Shown here one piece after another: positions 28,938 through 36,783 of a stretch of DNA of 64,000 bases. How positions within the stretch are numbered: position 1 is the stretch's first letter; every line of letters begins with the position of its first letter. The notes beneath the pieces were generated by a model, which did no database searches, was not told the origin of the DNA, and saw nothing but the letters and a program-made list of their open reading frames with translations. Source of the stretch: Bacteroidaceae bacterium. Its GTDB lineage: Bacteria; Bacteroidota; Bacteroidia; Bacteroidales; Bacteroidaceae. Position numbers and translations under genes: made by a program. The stretch lies in the NCBI GenBank assembly GCA_017447625.1, contig JAFSNB010000044.1, positions 62,001 through 126,000 on the forward strand, read 5' to 3'.

Positions 28938-31394
28938 TTATTCGGGGTCTTGAATGGGCTCCTCAGGCAAATCTGCCGGCACATCGGGCGTTTCAACCGT
29001 TCCTTCTTCGTCTTCTGGCAGCTCTTCGGAGTCGACGATCAGACTGTCACCTGCAAGTGAGTCATTCGGAGCGGAGTAATAACCCGCACATTCCCAAGCC
29101 GAACGCTCTATGGGGTCTTTGGGGGCTGTGAACTTGCCGCCGTATTTCTGGAAGCGTTTGTCGGCGAGAAGTTTTGCCACGAAATGTCCAAAGACTGGCA
29201 ACGCGGTGCGGCTTCCCTGACCCAGTTCGCCTGTTCGGAAATGGATGCTGCGGTATTCTCCTCCGACCCAGGCTCCTGCTACGAGATTCGGGGTCACACC
29301 TACGAACCATGCATCAGAGTGGTTGTTTGAAGTTCCGGTCTTGCCGCCGAATTCTGATACGGCGAGCACGGGGTGGATATACTCCCAAAGGGCAGCCGTA
29401 GTGCCTCCTCGTTCAAGCAGACCGGCACGCAGCATTTGCTGCATGAGATATGCAGAGCGGTAGGGTAGGGCCTGTGTCTCGGAGAGTTTGGCTTCGTAAA
29501 GCACATGCCCGTCTTTATCCTCGATGCGTCGGACCATAATCGGCATATTGTATTTACCATCTGCGATTACCGTACAATAGGCATTGACGAGTTCAGCCAG
29601 ATTGACATCGCTTGAGCCGAGACTCAATGACGGAGTGGCACGCAGAGGTGACTGTATGCCCATAGCGTGAGCGGTACGGGCCACATTCTCTATACCCACC
29701 TCGTAGCCGAGTTTCACAGCCACGGAGTTAATGCTTTGGGCAAACGCGCTTTTCAGCGGCATATTGGCCCCGGTGAAATAGCCGTTGGCGTTGTGCGGTG
29801 CCCAGATGGTAGGTTTGCCCTTAATCGTATCTGGATAGGCCTTCCATTCATCTACCCGCCGGTCGCAGGGCGTGAGTCCCTGGTTCATGGCTTCGGCATA
29901 AACGAAGAGCTTGAATGTGGAGCCGGGCTGACGCATAGCCGTCACCTTGTCATATTTCCAGAAGTCGAAGTCTATATCTCCCACCCACGCCTTGACTTCA
30001 CGGTTGTGCGGATCCATGGCCACAAATCCGCAATGCATGAAACTGACCATATATCTTATGGAGTCAAGGGTGGATATCTCGCGTTCCACAGGGCCGTCGT
30101 ATGTAAAGAGCTTCACGGGGTGTGGAAGGTTCAGATAGTAGTCGATGCTGTCCGGATGGTCATCGTAGCGACGAGCCAGATACCTGTAGTATGAGGTGCG
30201 ACGAGCCATGTCCTCAATAAATCCCTCAATCTCCTGATGGTGTTCGTCCTGCCAGGGATTCCGTCCGCGCCAATGGTTGTCGAAGCGCGACTGAACGAGA
30301 CGCATCTGCTTGAGTACAGACTCTTCGGCATATTTCTGGATGCGGGTGTCTATTGTGGTGTAAATCTTCAACCCATCGGCATAAAGGTCGATTCGGTTAG
30401 CGGAGTCCGTTCCGCTTACTAGCCCTTTGTCGCAAAGCATCATAATATAGTCCTGAAGGGCACGTCGGAAATAAGGGGCCTGACCGTCATAATTGCTTTC
30501 CTCCACATAGTCAACGCAAGTCACAGGAATTGCTTTTATGGAATCAAGCTGTTTCTGGGTGGCAATCTTACCGTTTATAATCAAGCCGTCGTGTTCAAAG
30601 AGACTTTGCAGGACGGTGTTGCGCCGGGCCAGCGCGTTGTCAGGATGGAGTCGGGGATTGTAGGTTGATGTCGCCTTGAGAAGTCCGACCAGCGTTGCGG
30701 CCTGTTCGTATGTGAGAAGGTCTGGCGTTGTGCCGAAATAGGTGCGTGCTGCTGTCTTGATGCCGAAAGAGTTGCTGCCGAAATCTACGGTGTTGAAGTA
30801 CATGGTCAGTATGTCCTCCTTCGAATAGATCATTTCCAGCTTAACAGCCACAATCCATTCCTTGGCTTTCATCACCAAAAGCTTAACTCCGGGAATATGA
30901 CCGCAAAGGCCCGTGGAATATTGGGTGCGTACGCGGAACAGGTTCTTAGCCAGCTGTTGTGTGATGGTGGAACCTCCGCGTGCGTGTCCGAGGAACATAT
31001 CCTTTACAGCGGAGAGCAGCCCGCGGAAGTCAATGCCGCGATGCTGATAGAAGCGCTCGTCCTCGGTGGACACCAACGTACGAACGAGCTTGTCGCTGAT
31101 TTCCTCGTATGTGACTGGCGTGCGGTTCTGATTGAAGTAGCGCCCGATGAGTACGCTGTCTGCGCTGTATATCTCGCTGGCTTCGTTTGTGGCAGGGTTC
31201 TTTATGTCCGCGAAACCGGGTGACTTACCAAAGAGATAGAGGAAGTTGACATCAATAGCTCCGAAGAAGAGAAGGATGCCAATCACAAACGTGAGTAGCC
31301 ATACGACGAGCCGCTTGTACCAAGGGCCGCTATAGCATCTCTTGAAAGCTTTCCACGCTTTGCGGATATTTTGTTTGATAGCTTGAAGTATCAT
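28938..31394 (-). CDS. Class A penicillin-binding protein (PBP1A-type)
   Basis: This bifunctional peptidoglycan synthase has 818 residues. It has one membrane anchor ('LVVWLLTFVIGILLFFGAI', about 29-47) and a GT51 glycosyltransferase domain with 'STEDERFYQHRGIDFRG' and 'GGSTITQQLAKNLF'. The transpeptidase domain shows the SxxK motif in 'PGSTFKLFVYAE', SxN in 'AQSINSVAVK', and KTG in 'GGKTGTSNNHSDAW'. The acidic, Pro-rich tail ('LPEDEEGTVETPDVPADLP') is probably disordered. It lies downstream of miaA by 30 bp on the same strand; a TACCTTTG box at 31432-31425 inside the end of miaA may give it its own promoter. Confidence 0.95.
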   Translation of the reverse strand: MILQAIKQNIRKAWKAFKRCYSGPWYKRLVVWLLTFVIGILLFFGAIDVNFLYLFGKSPGFADIKNPATNEASEIYSADSVLIGRYFNQNRTPVTYEEISDKLVRTLVSTEDERFYQHRGIDFRGLLSAVKDMFLGHARGGSTITQQLAKNLFRVRTQYSTGLCGHIPGVKLLVMKAKEWIVAVKLEMIYSKEDILTMYFNTVDFGSNSFGIKTAARTYFGTTPDLLTYEQAATLVGLLKATSTYNPRLHPDNALARRNTVLQSLFEHDGLIINGKIATQKQLDSIKAIPVTCVDYVEESNYDGQAPYFRRALQDYIMMLCDKGLVSGTDSANRIDLYADGLKIYTTIDTRIQKYAEESVLKQMRLVQSRFDNHWRGRNPWQDEHHQEIEGFIEDMARRTSYYRYLARRYDDHPDSIDYYLNLPHPVKLFTYDGPVEREISTLDSIRYMVSFMHCGFVAMDPHNREVKAWVGDIDFDFWKYDKVTAMRQPGSTFKLFVYAEAMNQGLTPCDRRVDEWKAYPDTIKGKPTIWAPHNANGYFTGANMPLKSAFAQSINSVAVKLGYEVGIENVARTAHAMGIQSPLRATPSLSLGSSDVNLAELVNAYCTVIADGKYNMPIMVRRIEDKDGHVLYEAKLSETQALPYRSAYLMQQMLRAGLLERGGTTAALWEYIHPVLAVSEFGGKTGTSNNHSDAWFVGVTPNLVAGAWVGGEYRSIHFRTGELGQGSRTALPVFGHFVAKLLADKRFQKYGGKFTAPKDPIERSAWECAGYYSAPNDSLAGDSLIVDSEELPEDEEGTVETPDVPADLPEEPIQDPE

Positions 31395-31424
31395 GGTTTG
31401 TTAGTTTTATGGTGCAAAGGTAAG

Positions 31425-32372
31425 TCAAGGTTGACTTTCTGCCAAATTTTGTCGGATAAAAGTTAGTATTTTGTCCGTTTCTTCCGGCTGAAACCATTGA
31501 ATTTCGTTGTCGCGCATCCACCAAGTCATCTGTTTCTTGGCATAAACGCGTGTGTTTTTCTTCAGCCGTTCTACGGCGAAGGGCAGAGCCCACTCTCCGT
31601 CCAACACCTTGAACATCTCCTTGTAGCCAACGGTGTTAAGAGCGTTGGAGTCGCGATAGGGTAGCAGACGGCGGGCTTCGTCAAGCAGGCCAGCTTCAAT
31701 CATTAGTTCCACGCGGCGGTTGATGCGCTCGAATAATTCCTGGCGCTCACGCCGCAAGCCGATTTTGATGATGTTGAAAGGGCGGGGCTTTGACGCTTGT
31801 GTGCGGAAAGAGGAATAGGGACGGCCGCTCTGATGGCATATCTCCAGGGCGTGGATGATGCGCTGGGTGTTCTTGCGGTCTGCTATGGCGTAATAATCAG
31901 GGTCGAGAAGGCGCAGCTCTTCAGTCAGTCGCTCCAGACCTTCGTCCTGCAGTCGTTGGCGCATCCATGTGCGTACTTCGTCGCTGACGGTGGGTATATC
32001 GTCAATCCCTTTCGTCACCGCGTCGATATAAAGCATGGAGCCGCCGCTAAGGAGCATAGTGTCTCGCGAGGAAAACTCGCGAGCACAGTCTCCGACGGCG
32101 TTTGCGCTGTTTTTGCCGTTTAATAAAGAAAGGACGTCAGATTCGAAGCGGGCGGCGGAATAATAATCGTTCAGGCTAAGCGTTCCGACGAAATAATGGC
32201 GTACTTCGCGTAGCTGGGCTTCAGTTGGGGCTGCCGTCCCGATAACCATGTCACGGTATATCTGGCGCGAATCAGCGTTAATGATTTCGCAGCCGAGTGC
32301 CTTAGCCAGCGTGATGGCAACGTCGGTCTTGCCAACGCCCGTGGGTCCAACTAAGACGATGAGGTTTTTCAT
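31425..32372 (-). CDS. miaA: tRNA dimethylallyltransferase
   Basis: The enzyme adds the dimethylallyl group to A37 of tRNAs reading UNN codons. Its 315 residues match the family. The P-loop 'GPTGVGKT' is at residues 9-16, followed by 'INADSRQIYRDMVIGTA', 'LLSGGSMLYIDAVTKGID', 'NTQRIIHALEI' and the C-terminal 'YAKKQMTWW'. Its ATG overlaps the stop codon of the upstream PRiA4-ORF3-like gene (TAATG), so the two are translationally coupled in the lpx gene cluster. Confidence 0.96.
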   Translation of the reverse strand: MKNLIVLVGPTGVGKTDVAITLAKALGCEIINADSRQIYRDMVIGTAAPTEAQLREVRHYFVGTLSLNDYYSAARFESDVLSLLNGKNSANAVGDCAREFSSRDTMLLSGGSMLYIDAVTKGIDDIPTVSDEVRTWMRQRLQDEGLERLTEELRLLDPDYYAIADRKNTQRIIHALEICHQSGRPYSSFRTQASKPRPFNIIKIGLRRERQELFERINRRVELMIEAGLLDEARRLLPYRDSNALNTVGYKEMFKVLDGEWALPFAVERLKKNTRVYAKKQMTWWMRDNEIQWFQPEETDKILTFIRQNLAESQP

Positions 32373-32926
32373 TACTCCTCGCTAATCTCAAATCCTTCGA
32401 GGTCCAGTTCGTCGTCATTGAAGCCGTCGAAGTCCTCCTCGCGTTCATCGTCCTCCTCGTCGCTGAAGCTTCCGAGGGCAGAGGCGTTCAACTGCGCCAA
32501 GAGAGAGTCAACAGAAGGCATAGCCTCTTCTTCCACGAGAGCCGGGGGCTCTCCGCTGCGGTGGCGGCAGGTGCCTTCATCGGCGTGTTGTCCATAGGAG
32601 ATGTTGCTCACTTCCATAATAAGATGGCGGCCTGCTTCGTGGTCAAAGTCGTAGATGAGCCTTTGTCCCTCATCCTCCAACAACTCTGAGAGGCGTATTT
32701 CATCCATACTGTCATGCTCGTAATCGCCAGTTTCCGGAATAATGTGCTCCGGATGCCAGCGGTCGTCGCATACATAGAATAATGCAGGCTGAGGGACGGG
32801 AACGCCAGGCCAGCATGTCTCGCGAATCAGACGGTTAAGATCTGCAAAGGTGTCGTCTCCGTCAATCTGAAGTTTCAGGACGAAGTCTTCAATTTCTTTG
32901 CTTGCAACGGTAAATGATAGTAGCAT
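32372..32926 (-). CDS. PRiA4-ORF3-like (TnpR-passenger-type) protein
   Basis: The 184-residue protein has an N-terminal 130 residues ('FVLKLQIDGDDTFADLNRLI', 'ALFYVCDDRWHPEHIIPE', 'LIYDFDHEAGRHLIMEV') that match the plasmid pRiA4b ORF-3-like fold. The acidic tail ('DEEDDEREEDFDGFNDDELD') is likely disordered. Despite the family name it is a chromosomal gene here, between lpxA and miaA, an arrangement I recall from other Bacteroidetes. There is no transposase nearby. Function is unknown. Confidence 0.75.
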   Translation of the reverse strand: MLLSFTVASKEIEDFVLKLQIDGDDTFADLNRLIRETCWPGVPVPQPALFYVCDDRWHPEHIIPETGDYEHDSMDEIRLSELLEDEGQRLIYDFDHEAGRHLIMEVSNISYGQHADEGTCRHRSGEPPALVEEEAMPSVDSLLAQLNASALGSFSDEEDDEREEDFDGFNDDELDLEGFEISEE

Positions 32927-32942
32927 GTCAGTCAGTTTAGTT

Positions 32943-33716
32943 TTACAGGCGACAGAAGCCGCGGTTCTTGGAAGCCTCCACGAATTCCAGAACGTATTTG
33001 ATTTCTGGAGTCTCGGGCAGCTCTTTCTTTATGGTGTCAACTGCATCGTTTAGCGTCAGTCCGGCATTGAAGATTATGCGGTATGCCTCGTGGATAGTGT
33101 TGATGACGTCACGCTCGAATCCGCGTCGGCGCAGACCTACGATGTTGATGCCACAATAGGCAGCCGGCTCGCGGGCGCAGATGCTGTAGGGGACGATGTT
33201 CTGACTGGAGCGTGTGCCTCCGCCTACCATAGTGTAGCCACCGATGCGGCAGAACTGGTGAATGAGCACGGCGGCACTCAGTATGGCGTGGTCGTCAATG
33301 ATAACCTCGCCAGCCAGTTTCGTGGAGTTGCCTATGATGATGTCGTTACCTACAATCACGTCATGAGCTATGTGACACCCTTCCATCAATAGGTTTCCGC
33401 TTCCCACCACGGTCTGGCCTTTCGCAGCAGTACCCCTGTTGATAGTTACGTTCTCGCGTATCTTGTTGTTGTCACCAATAATGGCCAGTGACTCCTCGCC
33501 GCGGAACTTGAGGTCTTGTGGTATAGCACCTATGACGGCTCCGGGGAAAAAGATGTTGCCGTTGCCTATGCGTGAACCGTAGAGTACGGTAACGCTATTC
33601 ATCAGAACGTTGTCATTGCCGATTTCAACGTTTCTGTCTATATAGCAGAAGGGGCCAATCTCTACGTTCTCGCCAATCTTGGCTTCCGGATGTATATATG
33701 CTAAGGGACTTATCAT
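32943..33716 (-). CDS. lpxA: UDP-N-acetylglucosamine acyltransferase (LpxA)
   Basis: First step of lipid A synthesis: 3-O-acylation of UDP-GlcNAc. It has 257 residues, with left-handed beta-helix hexapeptide repeats from residue 3 ('PLAYIHPEAKIGENVEIGPFCYID') and the conserved 'GCHIAHDVIVGNDIIIGN' and 'SAAVLIHQFCRIGGYTMVGGG' (catalytic His in the first of these). The C-terminal helices contain 'GLRRRGFERDVINTIHEAYRI'. It lies 14 bp downstream of lpxC and 16 bp upstream of the PRiA4-like gene. Confidence 0.96.
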   Translation of the reverse strand: MISPLAYIHPEAKIGENVEIGPFCYIDRNVEIGNDNVLMNSVTVLYGSRIGNGNIFFPGAVIGAIPQDLKFRGEESLAIIGDNNKIRENVTINRGTAAKGQTVVGSGNLLMEGCHIAHDVIVGNDIIIGNSTKLAGEVIIDDHAILSAAVLIHQFCRIGGYTMVGGGTRSSQNIVPYSICAREPAAYCGINIVGLRRRGFERDVINTIHEAYRIIFNAGLTLNDAVDTIKKELPETPEIKYVLEFVEASKNRGFCRL

Positions 33717-33721
33717 TTTTA

Positions 33722-33752
33722 GTGTAAAGTTTAAGGTTTAAAGTTTAAAGTT
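33722..33752. repeat. Heptamer tandem repeat (TTTAAAG type) at the lpxC 3' end
   Basis: GTAAAGTTTAAGGTTTAAAGTTTAAAG is about four units of a 7-bp repeat. It spans the final codons and stop of lpxC and runs to the lpxA start, exactly where the FabZ-encoding part would begin in relatives. Confidence 0.65.
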
Positions 33753-34648
33753 CTTCTTATCTCGCGCGCGAACTTATTATTAATAGTGTGGCCGGGACGG
33801 GTGGCTACGATGCGCCCTTTGATGGGGCGTCCTATGAGCGCCATGTCGCCGATAATGTCCAGCAGCTTATGGCGGGCAGGCTCGTTCTCCCACACCAGCG
33901 GACGTGTGTTAAGGTAACCCAGTTCGGTGGCATCGTGGTGGGGTGCTCCTATGCGGTCGGCTAGGTGATCCAGCTCTTCCTGTGTCTTCTGATTCTCATA
34001 GATTACGATGGCGTTGTCCAAGTCTCCGCCTTTGATGAGACCTGCCATCAGCAGCATCTCCACCTCGCGGACAAAGACGAATGTACGTGCAGGGGCAATC
34101 TCACGCTCGAAGTCATCCATGCTGTCGAGCGTGGCTGTCTGGTTGTTGAGCACCTTGGACGGGAAAGCTATCGTGGCGCTGACGCAGAACTTGTCGTCAG
34201 GAAGAATTGTGATTTCGGAACCGGTCTTCTCATCGTGTACCTCAATCTTTCGGTCTATGAGTAAGAAATCCTTTTCGGCTTCTTGTTCTACGATGCCGAC
34301 CTTGCGTATCTGTTCCACGTACAGCTCTGCCGAACCGTCCAGAATGGGAACCTCCGGTCCATTGACTTCTATGTGGCAGTTATCGATACCGAGGGCGAAG
34401 AGAGCGGCCAGCGCGTGTTCCACGGTGGAGCAGCGAGCCTCGCCGTTAGCCAGAACGGTCCCACGCTGGGTGTCAACGACATTTTCTGCCAGAGCCTCGA
34501 TTATGGGCTTTCCGGGCAGGTCTATGCGTTGAATCTTATATCCGTAGTTTTCTTTGGCGGGCTTGAAGGTGACTGTGAGGTTTAGGCCCGTGTGAAGGCC
34601 CTTGCCTGTCAGAGTGAAGCTGTCGCCTAAGGTCTGTTGTTTCTGCAT
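33731..34648 (-). CDS. lpxC: UDP-3-O-acyl-GlcNAc deacetylase, without the usual FabZ fusion
   Basis: Committed, zinc-dependent step of lipid A synthesis. The 305 residues cover the complete LpxC fold: 'LTGKGLHTG', the zinc His in 'CSTVEHALAALFALG', 'GGDLDNAIVIYE' and 'RHKLLDIIGDMALIGRPIKG'. In most Bacteroidetes this protein is about 460 residues, because FabZ (3-hydroxyacyl-ACP dehydratase) is fused to its C-terminus. Here the frame stops right after the LpxC domain ('NKFAREIRRTLNFKP'), and the last five residues lie in a heptamer repeat. lpxA follows 14 bp later, so no FabZ is hidden downstream. It starts 4 bp after lpxD. Confidence 0.93.
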   Translation of the reverse strand: MQKQQTLGDSFTLTGKGLHTGLNLTVTFKPAKENYGYKIQRIDLPGKPIIEALAENVVDTQRGTVLANGEARCSTVEHALAALFALGIDNCHIEVNGPEVPILDGSAELYVEQIRKVGIVEQEAEKDFLLIDRKIEVHDEKTGSEITILPDDKFCVSATIAFPSKVLNNQTATLDSMDDFEREIAPARTFVFVREVEMLLMAGLIKGGDLDNAIVIYENQKTQEELDHLADRIGAPHHDATELGYLNTRPLVWENEPARHKLLDIIGDMALIGRPIKGRIVATRPGHTINNKFAREIRRTLNFKP

Positions 34649-34652
34649 GATA

Positions 34653-35696
34653 TTATTGATTTGAGGAGGTTTTAAGTTCGTCTATAGTCTTCTGCATTTC
34701 GCGAACCTGACGGTCGATGTCGGGCAGACGTTTCAGCGTGGTCATGCAACGTAGCCACAGTCTGGATTCTATGGCTGGCATACCGATTATGGTCTGTCCG
34801 GGCTGACGAATGGTGCCAGTGATGCCGGCTTGAGCGCCTACTGTGGTGTGGTCTGCAATGCTGAGATGTCCGGCCACGCCAACCTGTCCGGTGAGCGTAC
34901 ACCACTCGCCGACGATAGTACTGCCAGCCAGTCCAACCTGACCGCATAGCACGGTGTGGCTCTTTACTTCCGAGTTGTGTCCCACCTGCACCAAGTTGTC
35001 AATCTTCACGTCACTGTGGATAATGGTCTGACCCATTACGGCGCGGTCGATGCAGGCGTTGGCACCAATCTCCACATCGTCTTCCAGCACGGTGATACCG
35101 ATTTGCGGAATCTTCTCGTAGCCTGCGTCGGTCTTTGTAAAACCGAAGCCGTCGGCTCCGATTACGCATCCAGAGTGCAGGATGCAGCGGTTGCCCACAA
35201 TACAGTCGTGATAGATGGTGCAGTTGGCATACAGGATGCAGTCTCTGCCCACCCGGACGTTGTCTTCAATAGTGGCGTGAGCATGCAACTGAGTGCGGTC
35301 TCCGACTACGGCTCCCTCACCGACGTATGCAAACGGGGCGATATACACGTCCTTGCCGATTTTTGCAGTAGGTGCCACGTAAGCCTGCGGCGAAACGCCT
35401 GTGGGCCGCTGCTTCATCTGCTCATAGAAGGTGAGAAGCTTGCCCAAAGCCTCACGTGGGGCTTCGACACGAATCAGGGTCGGGTTACAGGGCTGTGTAA
35501 GCTGCAGAGCGGTCGGAACCAAGACCACGCTGGCTTCTGTGGTATAAAGGAAGTGCTCGTATTTGGGGTCATAGAGGAACGTGAGAGCGCCGGGAACGCC
35601 TTCTTCGATTTTTGAGAAGGTGCTCACCTTAGCTTCTGGATTTCCCTCTATCTGTCCGCCTATGAGGGCGGCTATTTGTTGTGCTGTAAACTCCAT
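34653..35696 (-). CDS. lpxD: UDP-3-O-(3-hydroxyacyl)glucosamine N-acyltransferase (LpxD)
   Basis: Third step of lipid A synthesis, N-acylation. With the ATG at 35694-35696 ('MEFTAQQIAALIGGQIEG') it has 347 residues, the usual LpxD length. An upstream in-frame ATG would add 14 residues that do not resemble LpxD. The uridine-binding N-terminal domain (1-100) precedes hexapeptide repeats ('PTAKIGKDVYIAPFAYVGEGAVVGD') and 'GFGFTKTDAGYEKIPQIGITVLEDDVEIGANACIDRA'. The catalytic His is in 'VQVGHNSEV'. It is the first gene of lpxD-lpxC-lpxA-(PRiA4-like)-miaA. A TACTTTTG box at 35732-35725 could be its -7 element. Confidence 0.96.
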   Translation of the reverse strand: MEFTAQQIAALIGGQIEGNPEAKVSTFSKIEEGVPGALTFLYDPKYEHFLYTTEASVVLVPTALQLTQPCNPTLIRVEAPREALGKLLTFYEQMKQRPTGVSPQAYVAPTAKIGKDVYIAPFAYVGEGAVVGDRTQLHAHATIEDNVRVGRDCILYANCTIYHDCIVGNRCILHSGCVIGADGFGFTKTDAGYEKIPQIGITVLEDDVEIGANACIDRAVMGQTIIHSDVKIDNLVQVGHNSEVKSHTVLCGQVGLAGSTIVGEWCTLTGQVGVAGHLSIADHTTVGAQAGITGTIRQPGQTIIGMPAIESRLWLRCMTTLKRLPDIDRQVREMQKTIDELKTSSNQ

Positions 35697-35756
35697 GTAA
35701 ATAGTCTGCTTATAATTGCGGGCGCAAAAGTACAACAATTATTTGATATAGCCGCG

Positions 35757-35838
35757 CTTTTAACCTTCCAACCCTTTAACCTTTTAACTTTTTAACCTTC
35801 TAACCTTTTAACTCTTTACCCTTTTAACCTTTTAACCT
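35757..35838. repeat. TTTTAACCTT-type tandem repeat, about eight degenerate units
   Basis: TTTTAACCTT and variants (TTCTAACC, CTTTACCC) follow each other from the lpxD upstream region into the last codons of pyrF. The pyrF C-terminus 'RLKG' and its stop codon are inside the repeat. Nothing else is visible between the two genes. Confidence 0.7.
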
Positions 35839-36693
35839 AATAATCTCTTCCATCTGCTGCTGAACCTCCTTTGCCTTCTCCCCGGCAACCTCTGCGAAGC
35901 GTTCCGTGGAATCTGCATAGATGATGGCGCGGCTGCTGTTCACGATGAGGCCGCAATGGTCGTTCCAGCCGTATTTGCATACCTCTTCGAGGCTGCCGCC
36001 CTGAGCTCCAATGCCAGGAACAAGAAGGAAATGGTCGGGAGCCAGACGGCGTATGTCGGCGAAGGCCGAGCCTTGTGTGGCACCGACTACGTACATCAAT
36101 TGATTTGACGATTTAACGATTTCACCATTTGACGATTTTGTCCATTGCTGACTGCGTGTTATGACCCGTTCAAACAGACGTTCTTGAGGGGCGAGGAGTT
36201 GGGTTTGAAAATCCCCGCTTCCCTTGTTGCTGGTAAGTGCGAGCAGGATAACCCATTTGCCCTCATAGCCGAGGAAGGGGGTCACAGAGTCCTCGCCCAT
36301 ATACGGAGCCACGGTTACGGCATCTACGTCCATCTCCTCGAAGAACGTGCGGGCATAGAGTTTTGAGGTGTTGCCGATGTCGCCGCGCTTAGCGTCTGCG
36401 ATGATAAACTGGTCAGGGTAATTCTCGCGGATATACTTCACCGTCTTCTCAAATGCAATCCAGCCTTTCACTCCGTGTGCCTCGTAGAAAGCAAGATTGG
36501 GCTTGTATGCGATGCAATATGGCGCCGTAGCGTCTATAATTGCCTTGTTAAACTCGAAGATCGCATCGAAGCCCTCTTCGCGCTCTGCACGTTCAACCAA
36601 AAACTGCGGCACCTTCTTCAGGTCGGTGTCTAGTCCTACGCACAGAAAACTCTGTTTCCTCTTAATATTCTCAAATAATTGTTCGCGTGTCAT
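35824..36693 (-). CDS. pyrF: Orotidine-5'-phosphate decarboxylase (type 2)
   Basis: Final step of UMP synthesis. The 289 residues include '[12 protein letters not shown]', '[26 protein letters not shown]', the catalytic '[14 protein letters not shown]' and '[10 protein letters not shown]'. Residues near 185-198 ('[16 protein letters not shown]') are unusual: they are encoded by an 8-bp tandem repeat (36102-36141) that is inserted in frame in what should be a short loop. This makes the protein about a dozen residues longer than relatives. The C-terminus also lies in a repeat. The enzyme core is intact, so it is probably functional. Confidence 0.95.
   Translation of the reverse strand: MTREQLFENIKRKQSFLCVGLDTDLKKVPQFLVERAEREEGFDAIFEFNKAIIDATAPYCIAYKPNLAFYEAHGVKGWIAFEKTVKYIRENYPDQFIIADAKRGDIGNTSKLYARTFFEEMDVDAVTVAPYMGEDSVTPFLGYEGKWVILLALTSNKGSGDFQTQLLAPQERLFERVITRSQQWTKSSNGEIVKSSNQLMYVVGATQGSAFADIRRLAPDHFLLVPGIGAQGGSLEEVCKYGWNDHCGLIVNSSRAIIYADSTERFAEVAGEKAKEVQQQMEEIIRLKG
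36102..36141. repeat. 8-bp tandem repeat (GATTTGAC) inside pyrF
   Basis: Five consecutive units: GATTTGAC, GATTTAAC, GATTTCAC, CATTTGAC, GATTTTGT. The same octamer in the other orientation (GTCAAATC) forms the array at 51270-51296 beside the GH127 gene. Confidence 0.75.
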
Positions 36694-36783
36694 AGTCGAT
36701 AATATTTTAAATTCTGAGTTTGAAGTATAGATTTATGGCGATTGACGAATCTATATTAGAGGGCGTGAATGCTCATTCCGACG

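Noticed and set aside
32372..32926. Insertion-sequence passenger gene
   Set aside because: Although the fold is named after plasmid/IS genes, there is no transposase or inverted repeat, and the gene is coupled to miaA in a housekeeping cluster.
33717..33731. A separate fabZ hidden after lpxC
   Set aside because: Only 14 bp separate lpxC from lpxA; there is no room and no FabZ motif in any frame nearby.
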